Position numbers and translations under genes: made by a program. The notes under the pieces are model-generated. The model had not been told where the DNA came from. It made no database searches and saw only the letters and a program-made list of their open reading frames with translations. Positions 44,841 to 53,395 of a DNA stretch of 64,000 nucleotides are shown here, in pieces. This stretch comes from Nocardia sp. MH4 (GTDB taxonomy: Bacteria; Actinomycetota; Actinomycetes; Mycobacteriales; Mycobacteriaceae). The stretch is from NCBI RefSeq assembly GCF_019266065.1, contig NZ_LPNR01000124.1:14580-78579 (forward strand), read 5' to 3'. Position 1 is the stretch's first letter; each line of letters starts with the position of its first letter.

Positions 44841-45896
44841 ATGGGATCGTCGAAGATCGCCGGGCCGGGTGTGGTGGGCGGAATCGCCGCCGCTGTCGTG
44901 GGTAAGAAGGCAGCGCGCGTGCCCGAGCAGGGCATCATCGTCAACTCCGGGCGAACGAGTACCTCGTCACGAGTGCTGATGGGCGCGTGCGTCGGCGTCA
45001 TCGGGCCGCTGCTGCGGACCGTGCCGATCAACCGGGCGACCATCCCGCTCGGCGCCGTCGCCGTCGACCTGCTGTCTCGGCTGCGACCGGAACCGCACGG
45101 CATCGAGCGCGAGCAGATCCAGCTGGACGGCTTCAGGATGGAGATGGTCCGGCCCGCCGGCGGGTCGCGCGCGCTGCGGCACGGCGCGGTGCTGTACATG
45201 CACGGTGGCGGCTTCGCCGTCGGCGGCCTGCAATCGCATCGGGCGATCGTCGCCGGGATCGCGCGGCGCACCGGACTGGCCGTGCTCAATGTCGAGTACC
45301 GGCAGCTGCCCGGCCGCGTGATCACCGAGTCGATCGACGACTGTGTGCTCGCCTACCGCTGGCTGCTGCGCCACGGCGCCGACCCGGCCAAGATCGTCTT
45401 CGCGGGCGACTCCGCCGGTGGCTACCTCGCCTTCGCCACCGCGCTGCGCTCCCGGGAGATCGGCCTGCCGCTGCCCGCGGCGCTGGTCGGGCTGAGCCCG
45501 CTGCTCGATCTCGACTACCGGGCCAAGCAGGGCTACGTCAACGTCACCCGCGATGCCTACATTCCGCTGTCGGGCCTGGAGGCCGTCATCCGGCTGGGCG
45601 CCGAAGCGACCGGTCCGCTCGACCCGGCCATGTCGCCGGTCAACGCCGAGCTCACCGGATTCCCCCCGGTGCTGCTCATCGCCGCCGAGGACGAACTGCT
45701 GCGCTACGACTGCGAACTCATGGCCCACCGGCTGACCGCCGCGGGCGTGCCGGTCACCCTCGAGCTGTGGCGCGGTCAGGTACACGCGTTCATGAGCATC
45801 CTGCCGAGCATGCCGGAGAGCCGGTCGGCGCTCGGCCGGGTCGCCAAGTTCGTGCGGGTGGCGCTGGAACCCGCACAGCGGGCCAGGACGGCCTGA
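44841..45896 (+). CDS. HSL-type alpha/beta-hydrolase (Lip family esterase)
   Basis: 351-aa esterase/lipase of the hormone-sensitive-lipase group. It has the oxyanion motif YMHGGGFAVGG, the nucleophile elbow GDSAGGYLAF, an Asp in LLIAAEDELLRYD and a His in GQVHAFMSI. An N-terminal Ala/Gly-rich helix (residues 7-22) may associate with membrane. Similar to mycobacterial LipH/LipY-like or acetyl-hydrolase genes; substrate unknown. It stands alone between rmlA and a convergent secreted-protein gene. Confidence 0.9.
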   Translation: MGSSKIAGPGVVGGIAAAVVGKKAARVPEQGIIVNSGRTSTSSRVLMGACVGVIGPLLRTVPINRATIPLGAVAVDLLSRLRPEPHGIEREQIQLDGFRMEMVRPAGGSRALRHGAVLYMHGGGFAVGGLQSHRAIVAGIARRTGLAVLNVEYRQLPGRVITESIDDCVLAYRWLLRHGADPAKIVFAGDSAGGYLAFATALRSREIGLPLPAALVGLSPLLDLDYRAKQGYVNVTRDAYIPLSGLEAVIRLGAEATGPLDPAMSPVNAELTGFPPVLLIAAEDELLRYDCELMAHRLTAAGVPVTLELWRGQVHAFMSILPSMPESRSALGRVAKFVRVALEPAQRARTA

Positions 45897-45957
45897 GTAC
45901 GGCTCGGGCGGTCGTCCACCACGGTCGGTAGGCCGGCCGAATCTCACTCCGGGACAT

Positions 45958-45992
45958 CGAAAGGCCCCAGCCGGACCGGCTGGGGCCTTTCG
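45958..45992. terminator. Bidirectional terminator between esterase and secreted protein
   Basis: Perfect 17-bp stem CGAAAGGCCCCAGCCGG / CCGGCTGGGGCCTTTCG with a 1-nt centre, so a few central pairs must open to form the loop. It serves two convergent genes. Confidence 0.9.
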
Positions 45993-46011
45993 ACTTCGGT
46001 CCTACGGCGTG

Positions 46012-46716
46012 TTACTTGGCCGGCGGGGTGAACGGCTGGTTGATCGTGGTGAAGTACTGGATCGCGGCGGCGATCGCGACCGGGGCGGTCACGAAGATCT
46101 GGCCGCCGATGACGCCAAGGGCACCAAGCGCGGTGGCGCCGACGAGGCAGCCGCCGATGCCGCCGGGAACCGTGCCGACGAGGAAGCCGAGGATGCCACC
46201 GGCAACCGCGCCACTGGCAGCACCGGCGAGGCAACCGATGGTCGCGCCGCCGAGGCCGCCGACCAGGGTGCCGATGGTGGCGCCCATGGAGATGGTCGAG
46301 GTCAGACGGCTCCAGGCGGCCTGCTCACGCTCGTACTCGGTCTTCCAGGGAGCCTTGTCCTCGTAAGGAAGGGCGACAGGCTTGTAGACAGCCTTGGCCA
46401 CGTCCAGACCCGGGGTCAGGGTCGCGGTGTTGCCCGAGATCTCGGCGGCGATCGGGAACTCGAACTCGTCGATCCGGAACGTCAGCGGGACGCCGGCGAC
46501 TGTGGTGCCGTTGGCGGCCTTGATCTTGAAGACGCCGTCTTCAGTCACCAGCGAACCGGCATCGGTGGTGATGACAGCCTTGGAGTCTTCGACGACCTCG
46601 GCGGTGTAGTTGATCGGAGCGGCCTCTTCGACCGGCGCGGCGTTGACGGTGCCGGCGGTGACGCCCATGGCAGCGATCAGCAGCGCCGAGGTGGCGGCGA
46701 ATTTCCTCATCAGCAT
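46012..46716 (-). CDS. Secreted protein with C-terminal glycine-zipper domain
   Basis: 234-aa exported protein. Signal peptide MLMRKFAATSALLIAAMGVT with cleavage after VNAAP (about residue 27). The middle (about 30-115) is a beta-rich domain (VVEDSKAVITTDAGSLV, VPLTFRIDEFEFPI). Residues about 140-220 form two glycine-zipper helices (TLVGGLGGATIGCLAGAASG, AGGILGFLVGTVPGGIGGCL) with two Cys, able to insert into membrane. Similar small proteins are common in Nocardia; role unknown, possibly a channel or outer-membrane protein. GAGG lies 10 nt before the ATG. Confidence 0.8.
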   Translation of the reverse strand: MLMRKFAATSALLIAAMGVTAGTVNAAPVEEAAPINYTAEVVEDSKAVITTDAGSLVTEDGVFKIKAANGTTVAGVPLTFRIDEFEFPIAAEISGNTATLTPGLDVAKAVYKPVALPYEDKAPWKTEYEREQAAWSRLTSTISMGATIGTLVGGLGGATIGCLAGAASGAVAGGILGFLVGTVPGGIGGCLVGATALGALGVIGGQIFVTAPVAIAAAIQYFTTINQPFTPPAK

Positions 46717-46925
46717 TTTCGTTGAACCTCGATGTTGGAGCGTTCGGAGGGGACCCGATGATCAAAAGCCCTCGCAGCTAACGAGCGGTGAACCTCGCGT
46801 GACCGTCTATTCAAATTCTGTTCACCGTTGATACCCCGGTACTGGTGCGGTGCTCGAAACCTGAGCGGTGACCGGGCTTTTTCTCAGGAAACCAGACCCG
46901 AAGTCGTAACCTGATGGGGTCTATA

Positions 46926-46964
46926 GTGATGGACGTCACAGCAAATATATCTGGGACGTCACAG
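46926..46964. promoter_or_regulatory. Promoter-like region with CRP-type site and GGACGTCACAG repeats upstream of rmlB
   Basis: AGTGA-TGGACG-TCACA (46925-46940) fits the TGTGA-N6-TCACA CRP/FNR pattern in 9 of 10 positions. GGACGTCACAG occurs twice (46931-46941 and 46954-46964, 23 nt apart), flanking an AT-rich AAATATATC. A TATAGT (-10-like) starts at 46922. The rest of the 325-nt divergent gap (46717-47041) has no ORF. Confidence 0.5.
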
Positions 46965-47041
46965 ATCGGACGCTGTACAGCATCGCATTTTCGGCCGCCT
47001 CGAGTCCGGAACGGCATCGGCGAGCACGTATCGTTGGCCGG

Positions 47042-48043
47042 GTGCGAGTTCTCGTAACCGGCGGGGCCGGGTTCATCGGTGCGAATTTCGTCCAGCAGAC
47101 CGTGGCCACGCGCCCGGATGTGCACGTGACCGTCCTCGACGCGCTCACCTACGCGGGCAACCGGGCGTCGCTGGATTCGGTCGCCGACCGCATCGAATTC
47201 GTGCACGGCGACATCGCCGATCTGGACCTGGTCGACAATCTGGTCAGCGGCGTCGACGCGGTGGTGCATTTCGCGGCCGAATCGCACAACGACAACTCGC
47301 TGGCCGAGCCGTGGCCGTTCGTGCAGACCAATATCGTCGGCACCTACTCGCTGCTGCAGGCCGTGCGCCGCCACGACGTGCGCTACCACCACGTCTCCAC
47401 CGACGAGGTGTACGGCGATCTCACCCCCGAGGACCCGGCCTTCACCGAATCCACGGCCTACAACCCGTCCAGTCCGTATTCGGCGACGAAAGCGGGCAGC
47501 GATCTGTTGGTGCGCGCCTGGACCCGATCGTTCGGCGTCCGCGCGACCCTGTCGAACTGCTCCAACAATTACGGCCCGTATCAGCATGTCGAGAAATTCA
47601 TCCCCCGCCAGATCACCAATCTCATCGACGGTGTGCGGCCGCGCCTGTACGGCGCCGGTCATCAGGTGCGCGACTGGATCCACGTCGACGACCACAATCG
47701 CGCGGTCTGGGACATTCTCGACCGCGGCCGGATCGGCCAGACCTATCTCATCGGCGCCGAGGGCGAACTCGACAATCTCAGCGTCGTCCAGCTCATCCTG
47801 CGGGCCTTCGACCGCGATCCCGCCGACTTCGACCATGTGACGGACCGGCCGGGTCACGACCAGCGCTACGCCATCGACGCGAGCCTGCTGCGCGAGGAAC
47901 TGGGCTGGTCACCGCGGTACGCGGACTTCCGGGCCGGTCTCGCCGACACCATCACCTGGTACCGCGAGAACGAGGACTGGTGGCGGCCCAAGAAGGCCGC
48001 CACCGAAAGCGCCTACGCGGCCGCGGGCGAAAAGACACTCTGA
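47042..48043 (+). CDS. rmlB: dTDP-glucose 4,6-dehydratase RmlB
   Basis: 333-aa extended SDR, second step of dTDP-rhamnose synthesis. NAD site GGAGFIGANFV, FAAESHNDNS, STDEVYGDLT (catalytic acid pair), YSATKAG (YxxxK), NNYGPYQHVEKFIP and GHDQRYAID are all typical. The start is GTG (RVLVTGG). It is separated from rmlA-rmlC by about 2.4 kb and lies on the opposite strand; rmlD is not in the window. Confidence 0.96.
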   Translation: MRVLVTGGAGFIGANFVQQTVATRPDVHVTVLDALTYAGNRASLDSVADRIEFVHGDIADLDLVDNLVSGVDAVVHFAAESHNDNSLAEPWPFVQTNIVGTYSLLQAVRRHDVRYHHVSTDEVYGDLTPEDPAFTESTAYNPSSPYSATKAGSDLLVRAWTRSFGVRATLSNCSNNYGPYQHVEKFIPRQITNLIDGVRPRLYGAGHQVRDWIHVDDHNRAVWDILDRGRIGQTYLIGAEGELDNLSVVQLILRAFDRDPADFDHVTDRPGHDQRYAIDASLLREELGWSPRYADFRAGLADTITWYRENEDWWRPKKAATESAYAAAGEKTL

Positions 48044-48050
48044 GTCCCGC

Positions 48051-48084
48051 ACCGTCGTCCGGGGAGTTATCCCCAGACGACGGT
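48051..48084. terminator. Compact bidirectional terminator overlapping the DUF2142 gene end
   Basis: ACCGTCGTC (48051-48059) pairs with GACGACGGT (48076-48084), with an inner GGGG/CCCC around AGTTAT and one mismatch. The right arm lies in the last codons of the minus-strand gene, so two convergent genes share it in a 23-nt gap. Confidence 0.7.
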
Positions 48085-49602
48085 GTAATACGTCGCGGCC
48101 GCGCCGATCAGCGCGAAAACCGAGGCGCAGGTGACGGTGATCGCCGTCGCGCGGGTGGGAATCACGCCGTCGGAATCGGTGAGCCGCAAGGGAACCCAGC
48201 GGGCCACCACGGCCAGCCCCATGATCGCCAGCGGCACGAAATACCGGCCTTGGACACCGTCGATGATGTAGAAATCGACCGGCGTGAACGACATGTACAA
48301 CGTCACGTAGATCATCGCGACGCTCGCCAGCACGGTCAGCGCCACGATCAGCGTGCGCCGGAAAGTGGCTGTCGTGGTGTTCATCCGGTCGGCGATACCG
48401 AAACTCACCGCGAAGGCGATCAGGCACGCCAGCATCGATACTGCGGGCACATCGACGTAAGCGAAGCCGAGTTCACCGAAGAACTGGTTGAACCAGCGGT
48501 GATCGCGCAGGGCGATGCTCTCGCCGAAAGTGTGCACGAATTGCACGGGGTCGCTGAGGATTCCCTTCAGCTGGTCGGCGGGGCGCACCTGACCCCACTG
48601 GTGCGGCGGGCGCATCAGGCTCATTCCGTCGCCGGTCGGCGCCGCGATTTTGGTCCACGCGAGAAAAAGCGCGCCACCGGTCGCGGCGAAAGCCCACGGA
48701 ATCAGCTTCAGTTTTCCGGTGAAGCCGAGGCGGTCGGCGGGCACGACGACAACCAGCATCGCCAGCAGCACATAGGTCGGCTTGCTCAACGGCAACGCGA
48801 TCGTCGCGGCGAGCAGCGCACCGGTTTCCACCGGCCGCAACCGGTCGCCGACGAACAGGGCCTTCAGCAACAGCGCCGACACCATGATCGCGAGCGCATT
48901 GGTGAGCGTATCCGCGGTGACGGTGCCCGCCTGGAACAGCGCGATCGGCAGCACCGCGACGGTGAACACCAGCCACTGACTGCGCCGCTCCCGCAGCGCG
49001 TACAGCGCGAAACCGACCACGGCCAGGTAGGCCGCCAGCCCGGCCAGCCTGGTCAGCAGGTACATCCCACCGACATTCAGGCCGAGCGCCTCACCGAGCC
49101 GGATACCGACGGCGGCGGGCACGTACGGGACCGGCGAGTAGGCGGCGGTGTTCGTGAACCACATCGTCTTGGTGGCCGAGCTGATCTCGGCGTCGCCGAG
49201 CCGGTCGTAGACGGCGGGGTCGGCCACCATCGCGTCGGGCTCGTCCGGGTTGTCGTTGTAGTCGCGGAAGGCGTAGCCCATCAGCGCGTCGACGCTGACC
49301 GGGATCTGGCCGCCGTAGGCGACGCCGCGATCGTCGGCGATGCGCTGCGGGAACACCCCGCCGTGCGCCACCTGATAGGCCCGGCCGAACTGGGTCAGCT
49401 CGTCATGGCCCCAGAACGGCGGGGTGAGCACCGCGAACAGGGCGCCGAACACGGTGGCGATCACCGCGAAGGCGACGGTGGCCGCGCCCAGCTTGGTGGT
49501 CAGGGTGCGAATCGGCGTGAGGACGCGGTCCTTGGCGCCCGGTGCGGGCGGTGCGGTCTTGCTGAGCTCGACGGTGGTGTCCGGCTCGGTGGAAGTCGTC
49601 AC
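48067..49602 (-). CDS. DUF2142-family polytopic membrane protein (GT-C-like)
   Basis: 511-aa membrane protein with about 10-12 TM helices. Its early loop reads TPPFWGHDELTQFGRAYQVA, in which the Asp-Glu pair is placed like the catalytic acid of GT-C glycosyltransferases; GRYFVPLAIMGLAVVARW is near the C-terminus. DUF2142 proteins occur in polysaccharide clusters and are presumed lipid-linked sugar transferases. The GTG start overlaps the upstream GT2 stop by 4 nt (GTGA), so the pair is co-translated. Which sugar it handles is unknown. Confidence 0.82.
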   Translation of the reverse strand: MTTSTEPDTTVELSKTAPPAPGAKDRVLTPIRTLTTKLGAATVAFAVIATVFGALFAVLTPPFWGHDELTQFGRAYQVAHGGVFPQRIADDRGVAYGGQIPVSVDALMGYAFRDYNDNPDEPDAMVADPAVYDRLGDAEISSATKTMWFTNTAAYSPVPYVPAAVGIRLGEALGLNVGGMYLLTRLAGLAAYLAVVGFALYALRERRSQWLVFTVAVLPIALFQAGTVTADTLTNALAIMVSALLLKALFVGDRLRPVETGALLAATIALPLSKPTYVLLAMLVVVVPADRLGFTGKLKLIPWAFAATGGALFLAWTKIAAPTGDGMSLMRPPHQWGQVRPADQLKGILSDPVQFVHTFGESIALRDHRWFNQFFGELGFAYVDVPAVSMLACLIAFAVSFGIADRMNTTTATFRRTLIVALTVLASVAMIYVTLYMSFTPVDFYIIDGVQGRYFVPLAIMGLAVVARWVPLRLTDSDGVIPTRATAITVTCASVFALIGAAATYYTVVWG

Positions 49603-50567
49603 CGACGGTCTCCGGCAGTGACCTCGTCGTGCGCCCCCGCGGCCGAATAGCGCAGGTAGACCAGACGCGCCGCCTCGTGCCGGGACCGGCGGATGCCGTC
49701 GAGGATCATGCCCGCGGTCCACGCGAGACTGCCCAGCAGCATCAGGGTGAACGCGAAGAACAGCGTCGGGAACCGCGCCACCTCGTGGGTGTCGTAGAAC
49801 TCGATCACGATCGGGACGGTCAGGATGAGCGAGACCAGCCAGGCCAGCGTGCCGAACAGGCCGTAGAACGCCACCGGGCGCTCGTGCCTGGCCAGGCCGA
49901 GGATCAGCGCGAGGATCTTGGTGCCGTCGCGGTAGGTGCGCAGCTTGGATTCGCTGCCCGCCGGGCGGTCACGGAAACCGACCTGCACCGCGGTCTGCGG
50001 CACCCGCAGGTGCAGCGAGTGCACGGTCAGTTCGGTCTCGATCTCGAACTCGCGCGATACGGCCGGGAAGCTCTTGACGAAGCGACGCGAGAACACCCGG
50101 AAGCCGCTCAGCATGTCCTCGACGTTCTCGCCGAAGACCTTGCCGACGACGCCGTTGAGCACCTTGTTGCCGGTCTCGTGGCCGGAGCGGTAGGCGCTGC
50201 CGTCGCTGTCGTCCTGCTTGCGCACGCCGAGCACGTGATCGTAGGGGCCGTCGAGCAGCGTCTTGATCATCAGCGGCGCCGCGGACGCCTCGTAGGTGTC
50301 GTCGCCGTCGATCATCAGATAGACGTCGGCCTCGATGTCGGCGAAGGCACGGCGCACCACGTTGCCCTTGCCCTTGGTGTTCTCGTAGCGCACGATCGCG
50401 CCGGCCTCGCGGGCGCATTCGGCGGTGCGGTCGGTGCTCAGGTTGTCGTAGACGTAGACGACGATCCCCGGCACGGCGGCCTTCAGGTCGGCGACGACCT
50501 TGGCGACCGCGGCCTCTTCGTTGTGGCAGGGGACCACGGCGGCAATGCGAAGCTCGGTGGAGTCCAC
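49599..50567 (-). CDS. GT2 polyprenyl-phosphate glycosyltransferase with C-terminal TM helices
   Basis: 322-aa GT-A enzyme of the DPM1/GtrB type. N-terminal half: IAAVVPCHNEEAAVAKVVAD, VYDNLSTDRTAE, GKGNVVRRAFADIEADVYLMIDGDDTYE in two blocks (metal-binding DGDD). The C-terminal part has two hydrophobic helices (LFGTLAWLVSLILTVPIVI, LFFAFTLMLLGSLAWTAGMI) as in GtrB-type enzymes that load a sugar on decaprenyl phosphate. A GTG start at 50567 has GAGG 10 nt upstream. Coupled to the DUF2142 gene and divergent from a GtrA gene. Confidence 0.88.
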   Translation of the reverse strand: MDSTELRIAAVVPCHNEEAAVAKVVADLKAAVPGIVVYVYDNLSTDRTAECAREAGAIVRYENTKGKGNVVRRAFADIEADVYLMIDGDDTYEASAAPLMIKTLLDGPYDHVLGVRKQDDSDGSAYRSGHETGNKVLNGVVGKVFGENVEDMLSGFRVFSRRFVKSFPAVSREFEIETELTVHSLHLRVPQTAVQVGFRDRPAGSESKLRTYRDGTKILALILGLARHERPVAFYGLFGTLAWLVSLILTVPIVIEFYDTHEVARFPTLFFAFTLMLLGSLAWTAGMILDGIRRSRHEAARLVYLRYSAAGAHDEVTAGDRR

Positions 50568-50693
50568 CCGGGTCAATCCTCGATGTAGGCAGCAGTGGGA
50601 CACCGGGAGGGTACACAGCGCACGTCCGATCCGCTCACCCGGTTCAGCGAGCTTAACGCGGGACCGAACGGGCCATCGGTGTACGGTCGGCCC

Positions 50694-51224
50694 GTGTCCC
50701 ACCCCGAGTTGTCCGAGCCGGTCCCCGCGTCGTTGATGTCGAAGGTGGTGACGGCGCTGCGGCAGGGCGCCGCGTTCCTCGTCGTCGGCGCGATCGGCTT
50801 CCTGGTCGACGCGGGCACCTACAACCTGCTGGTCTTCTGGGGTGGCGGATTCACCTTCACCGAAGGTGTGCTGTATCACTCGCCGCTGGTCGCCAAGATC
50901 ATCGCGATCGCGGTGGCGACGGTGGTCACCTACTTCGGCAACAAGTGGTGGACCTTCTCCCACAAGAAGACCGACAACCCGGGCCGCGAATACCTTTTGT
51001 ACGCGGTCTTCAATGTCGTCGCGATCGCGCTGCAACTCGGCTGCCTCGGCTTTTCCCGCTATGTGCTCGACCTGTCCTCGCCGCTGTCGGACAACATTTC
51101 CGGCACGCTGATCGGCCAGATCGTCGCGGTCGTATTCCGCTATTGGGCCTACGACAAATTCGTCTTCACCGGCTCTTCGGCAACCGAAGAGCAACACGCG
51201 CGGGGTGCGGCGACCCCTCACTGA
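50694..51224 (+). CDS. GtrA-family membrane protein (second copy)
   Basis: 176-aa protein with four TM helices (GAAFLVVGAIGFLVDAGTYNLL, IIAIAVATVVTYFGNKWWTF in two pieces, YLLYAVFNVVAIALQLGCLG, ISGTLIGQIVAVVFRYWAYD) and the GtrA signature NKWWTF. GtrA proteins are proposed flippases for polyprenyl-phosphate sugars. Start GTG 50694 is likely (VSHPELSEP); the upstream frame is divergent-promoter DNA. It opposes the GT2/DUF2142 pair and precedes glfT2 by 111 nt on the same strand. Distinct from the GtrA gene beside dprE1. Confidence 0.88.
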   Translation: MSHPELSEPVPASLMSKVVTALRQGAAFLVVGAIGFLVDAGTYNLLVFWGGGFTFTEGVLYHSPLVAKIIAIAVATVVTYFGNKWWTFSHKKTDNPGREYLLYAVFNVVAIALQLGCLGFSRYVLDLSSPLSDNISGTLIGQIVAVVFRYWAYDKFVFTGSSATEEQHARGAATPH

Positions 51225-51335
51225 CAGCGCGACGAGGCCGGGCGATTGATATCCTCACCCCCGCCTGCCGCGCCGCCCCTTCTTTACGTGACTGCTTGCG
51301 TCGGCGCAGTCGATACCGAGAATTTCGAGGACTTC

Positions 51336-53234
51336 ATGGAACAGTCGGCTACGGGAGCCGTGACCGAATCGAACGATCGGCGCGAGGCCGCGCCGGAATC
51401 GCTGCGCGGTGAACACGCGGCACCGGAGCGGCTGGTGCTGGCCAGGGGCATATTCACCGGCCCGTCGGCCCGGGTGAGCGACGAGCTCTACGCCGTCGTC
51501 AAGGGTGGTGCCGCGGTCCGTGAGCGCCTGGCGCTGCACCTGCCCAAGGGCGCCACCGCGCACACCAACACCTACTTCGGCCGCTTCGCCGCCAGCTACT
51601 GGCAGCGCTGGACCACCGTCACCGAGGTGACGGCCAGCGCGACCCTCGAGGTCGGGGACAAGGCGAACGTGCGCCTGGTCGCCTCCGACATCGCCGGCCA
51701 CCGCCGCATCATCGCCTCGCTCGTGGCGACCAGCGGCGGCCGGGTCAGCCTGACCGCCCCGCTCGACCAGTACGTCGACGGCGGCGCGCTGTGGCTCGAG
51801 TTCGACGCCATCGGCGGCAGCCTCGACATCACCGACCTCGCCTGGACCGCGCAGGCGCCGGAGAAAGTCCGCCCGGTCGCGATCGCGATCTGTACCTTCA
51901 ACCGGGCGGAGGACTGCGCGCACACGGTGGCCGCGCTGGCCTCCGACGCGACCGTGCTGGCCGCGATCGACGCCGTCTACGTCGTCGACCAGGGCACCGA
52001 CCTGGTCGAGAACCGCCCGCTGTTCCAGCAGGTGCGCCCCGACTTCGGCGACAAGCTGCGCTACATCCGCCAGCCCAACCTCGGCGGCGCGGGTGGCTTC
52101 ACCCGCGGCCTCTACGAGGTGTCGGCCGCCAACGAGCATGCCGACGTCATCCTGATGGACGACGACATCCTCTGCGAGCCCGAGACCGTGCTGCGGTTGC
52201 AGGCCTTCGCCAACCTGACCGTCGAGCCGACCCTGGTCGGCGCGCAGATGCTGTTCCTGCTCAATCCCGACTACCTCAACGTCGGCGCGGAGGAGGTGCA
52301 CCTGCACGAGCTCAAGCACGGGCAGAAGGTGCCCAAGGCACTGCGCAACACCTCCATGCTCAAGAAGAACCAGGAGCGCCGCGTCGACGCCGGCTACAAC
52401 GCCTGGTGGACCTGCCTGATCCCGGCCGAGGTGGTCGCCAAGATCGGCCTGCCGGTGCCGATCTTCTTCCAGTGGGACGACGTCGAGTACGGCATCCGCG
52501 CGCGTGAGCACGGTTTCGTCACCGTCACCCTGCCCAACGCCGCCGTCTGGCACGCCGACTTCTACTGGAAGGACTACGACGACTGGGCGCGCTACTTCTC
52601 CACCCGTAACTCGCTCATCGTCGGCGCCCTGCACACCGATCTCGACGCCAAGGCGATCACCAGGGACTTCTTCCGCTATATCGCCGAGCATCTGGTCGGC
52701 ATGCAGTACGGCCTGGTGCACACCACGCTGCAGGGCATCGAGGACTTCATGAAGGGCCCGAAGGTGCTGCGCGACGGCGGTATCGACGCCCTCGCCGCCG
52801 CCCGGGGCACCCGCGGCGACTACCCGGAGACCATCAAGCACCCCGCCGCGACCCCGCCGGTGAACTCCGCCGACATCCAGGTCCGCCGGGCCGGTGGCGA
52901 GCCGAGCCGGGTCACGTTGGTGCTGATCAAGCGCGCGATCACCCAGTGGACCGGACGCACCCAGCACGGCCTGATCGGCGTCACCCGCGAGGACGCGCAC
53001 TGGTGGCACGTCGGCTTGTTCGACCACGTGGTCGTCACCGACGCCTCCCAGTCCGGCGTGCGCGTGCGCCGCCGCGACAAGGCCCGCGCCCGCGCCCTGC
53101 TCATCCGCACCTACCGCACCCTGCGCAAGCTCCGCAAGGAACTGCCCGCGCTGCAGGCTGCCTACCGCGACGCGGTGCCCGAGCTGACCAGCCGCGAGAA
53201 CTGGGCCCGGCTCTACGGGATCGACCCCAGCTGA
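51336..53234 (+). CDS. glfT2: Polymerising galactofuranosyltransferase GlfT2
   Basis: 632-aa GT2 enzyme that builds the galactan chain with alternating beta-(1-5) and beta-(1-6) Galf from UDP-Galf. N-terminal beta-sandwich (about 1-150, FGRFAASYWQRWTTVTEV), then the GT-A domain: IAICTFNRAEDC, RQPNLGGAGGFTRG, LMDDDILCEP (metal-binding Asp triad), YNAWWTCLIP, FQWDDVEYGIRAREHG and AAVWHADFYW (catalytic Asp and metal His). The helical C-terminus ends RENWARLYGID. The ATG at 51336 with GAGG 5 nt upstream gives a length close to the 637 aa of M. tuberculosis GlfT2; a frame from 51246 is an unneeded extension. Confidence 0.94.
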   Translation: MEQSATGAVTESNDRREAAPESLRGEHAAPERLVLARGIFTGPSARVSDELYAVVKGGAAVRERLALHLPKGATAHTNTYFGRFAASYWQRWTTVTEVTASATLEVGDKANVRLVASDIAGHRRIIASLVATSGGRVSLTAPLDQYVDGGALWLEFDAIGGSLDITDLAWTAQAPEKVRPVAIAICTFNRAEDCAHTVAALASDATVLAAIDAVYVVDQGTDLVENRPLFQQVRPDFGDKLRYIRQPNLGGAGGFTRGLYEVSAANEHADVILMDDDILCEPETVLRLQAFANLTVEPTLVGAQMLFLLNPDYLNVGAEEVHLHELKHGQKVPKALRNTSMLKKNQERRVDAGYNAWWTCLIPAEVVAKIGLPVPIFFQWDDVEYGIRAREHGFVTVTLPNAAVWHADFYWKDYDDWARYFSTRNSLIVGALHTDLDAKAITRDFFRYIAEHLVGMQYGLVHTTLQGIEDFMKGPKVLRDGGIDALAAARGTRGDYPETIKHPAATPPVNSADIQVRRAGGEPSRVTLVLIKRAITQWTGRTQHGLIGVTREDAHWWHVGLFDHVVVTDASQSGVRVRRRDKARARALLIRTYRTLRKLRKELPALQAAYRDAVPELTSRENWARLYGIDPS

Positions 53235-53252
53235 GTTCGCGCTGATCGTTCG

Positions 53253-53286
53253 AACGCCGCGCCGGAATTCGTTCCGGCGCGGCGTT
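53253..53286 (+). terminator. Terminator after glfT2
   Basis: Perfect 15-bp stem AACGCCGCGCCGGAA / TTCCGGCGCGGCGTT with TTCG loop, then TCTC, 19 nt after the stop. Confidence 0.9.
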
Positions 53287-53348
53287 TCTCGTCGCCGGGC
53301 TCGAGGTCGCCGCGCCGCGACGGCGGGGTCGCGTTTCCGCCGAGACGG

Positions 53349-53379
53349 GAACAGCCCCGGCGCGATGCCGGGGCTGTTC
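53349..53379 (-). terminator. Terminator after the Pro/Gly-rich protein gene
   Basis: Perfect 13-bp stem GAACAGCCCCGGC / GCCGGGGCTGTTC around GCGAT, 17 nt past the minus-strand stop. Confidence 0.88.
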
Positions 53380-53395
53380 GCGTGCCTGGAGTCGG

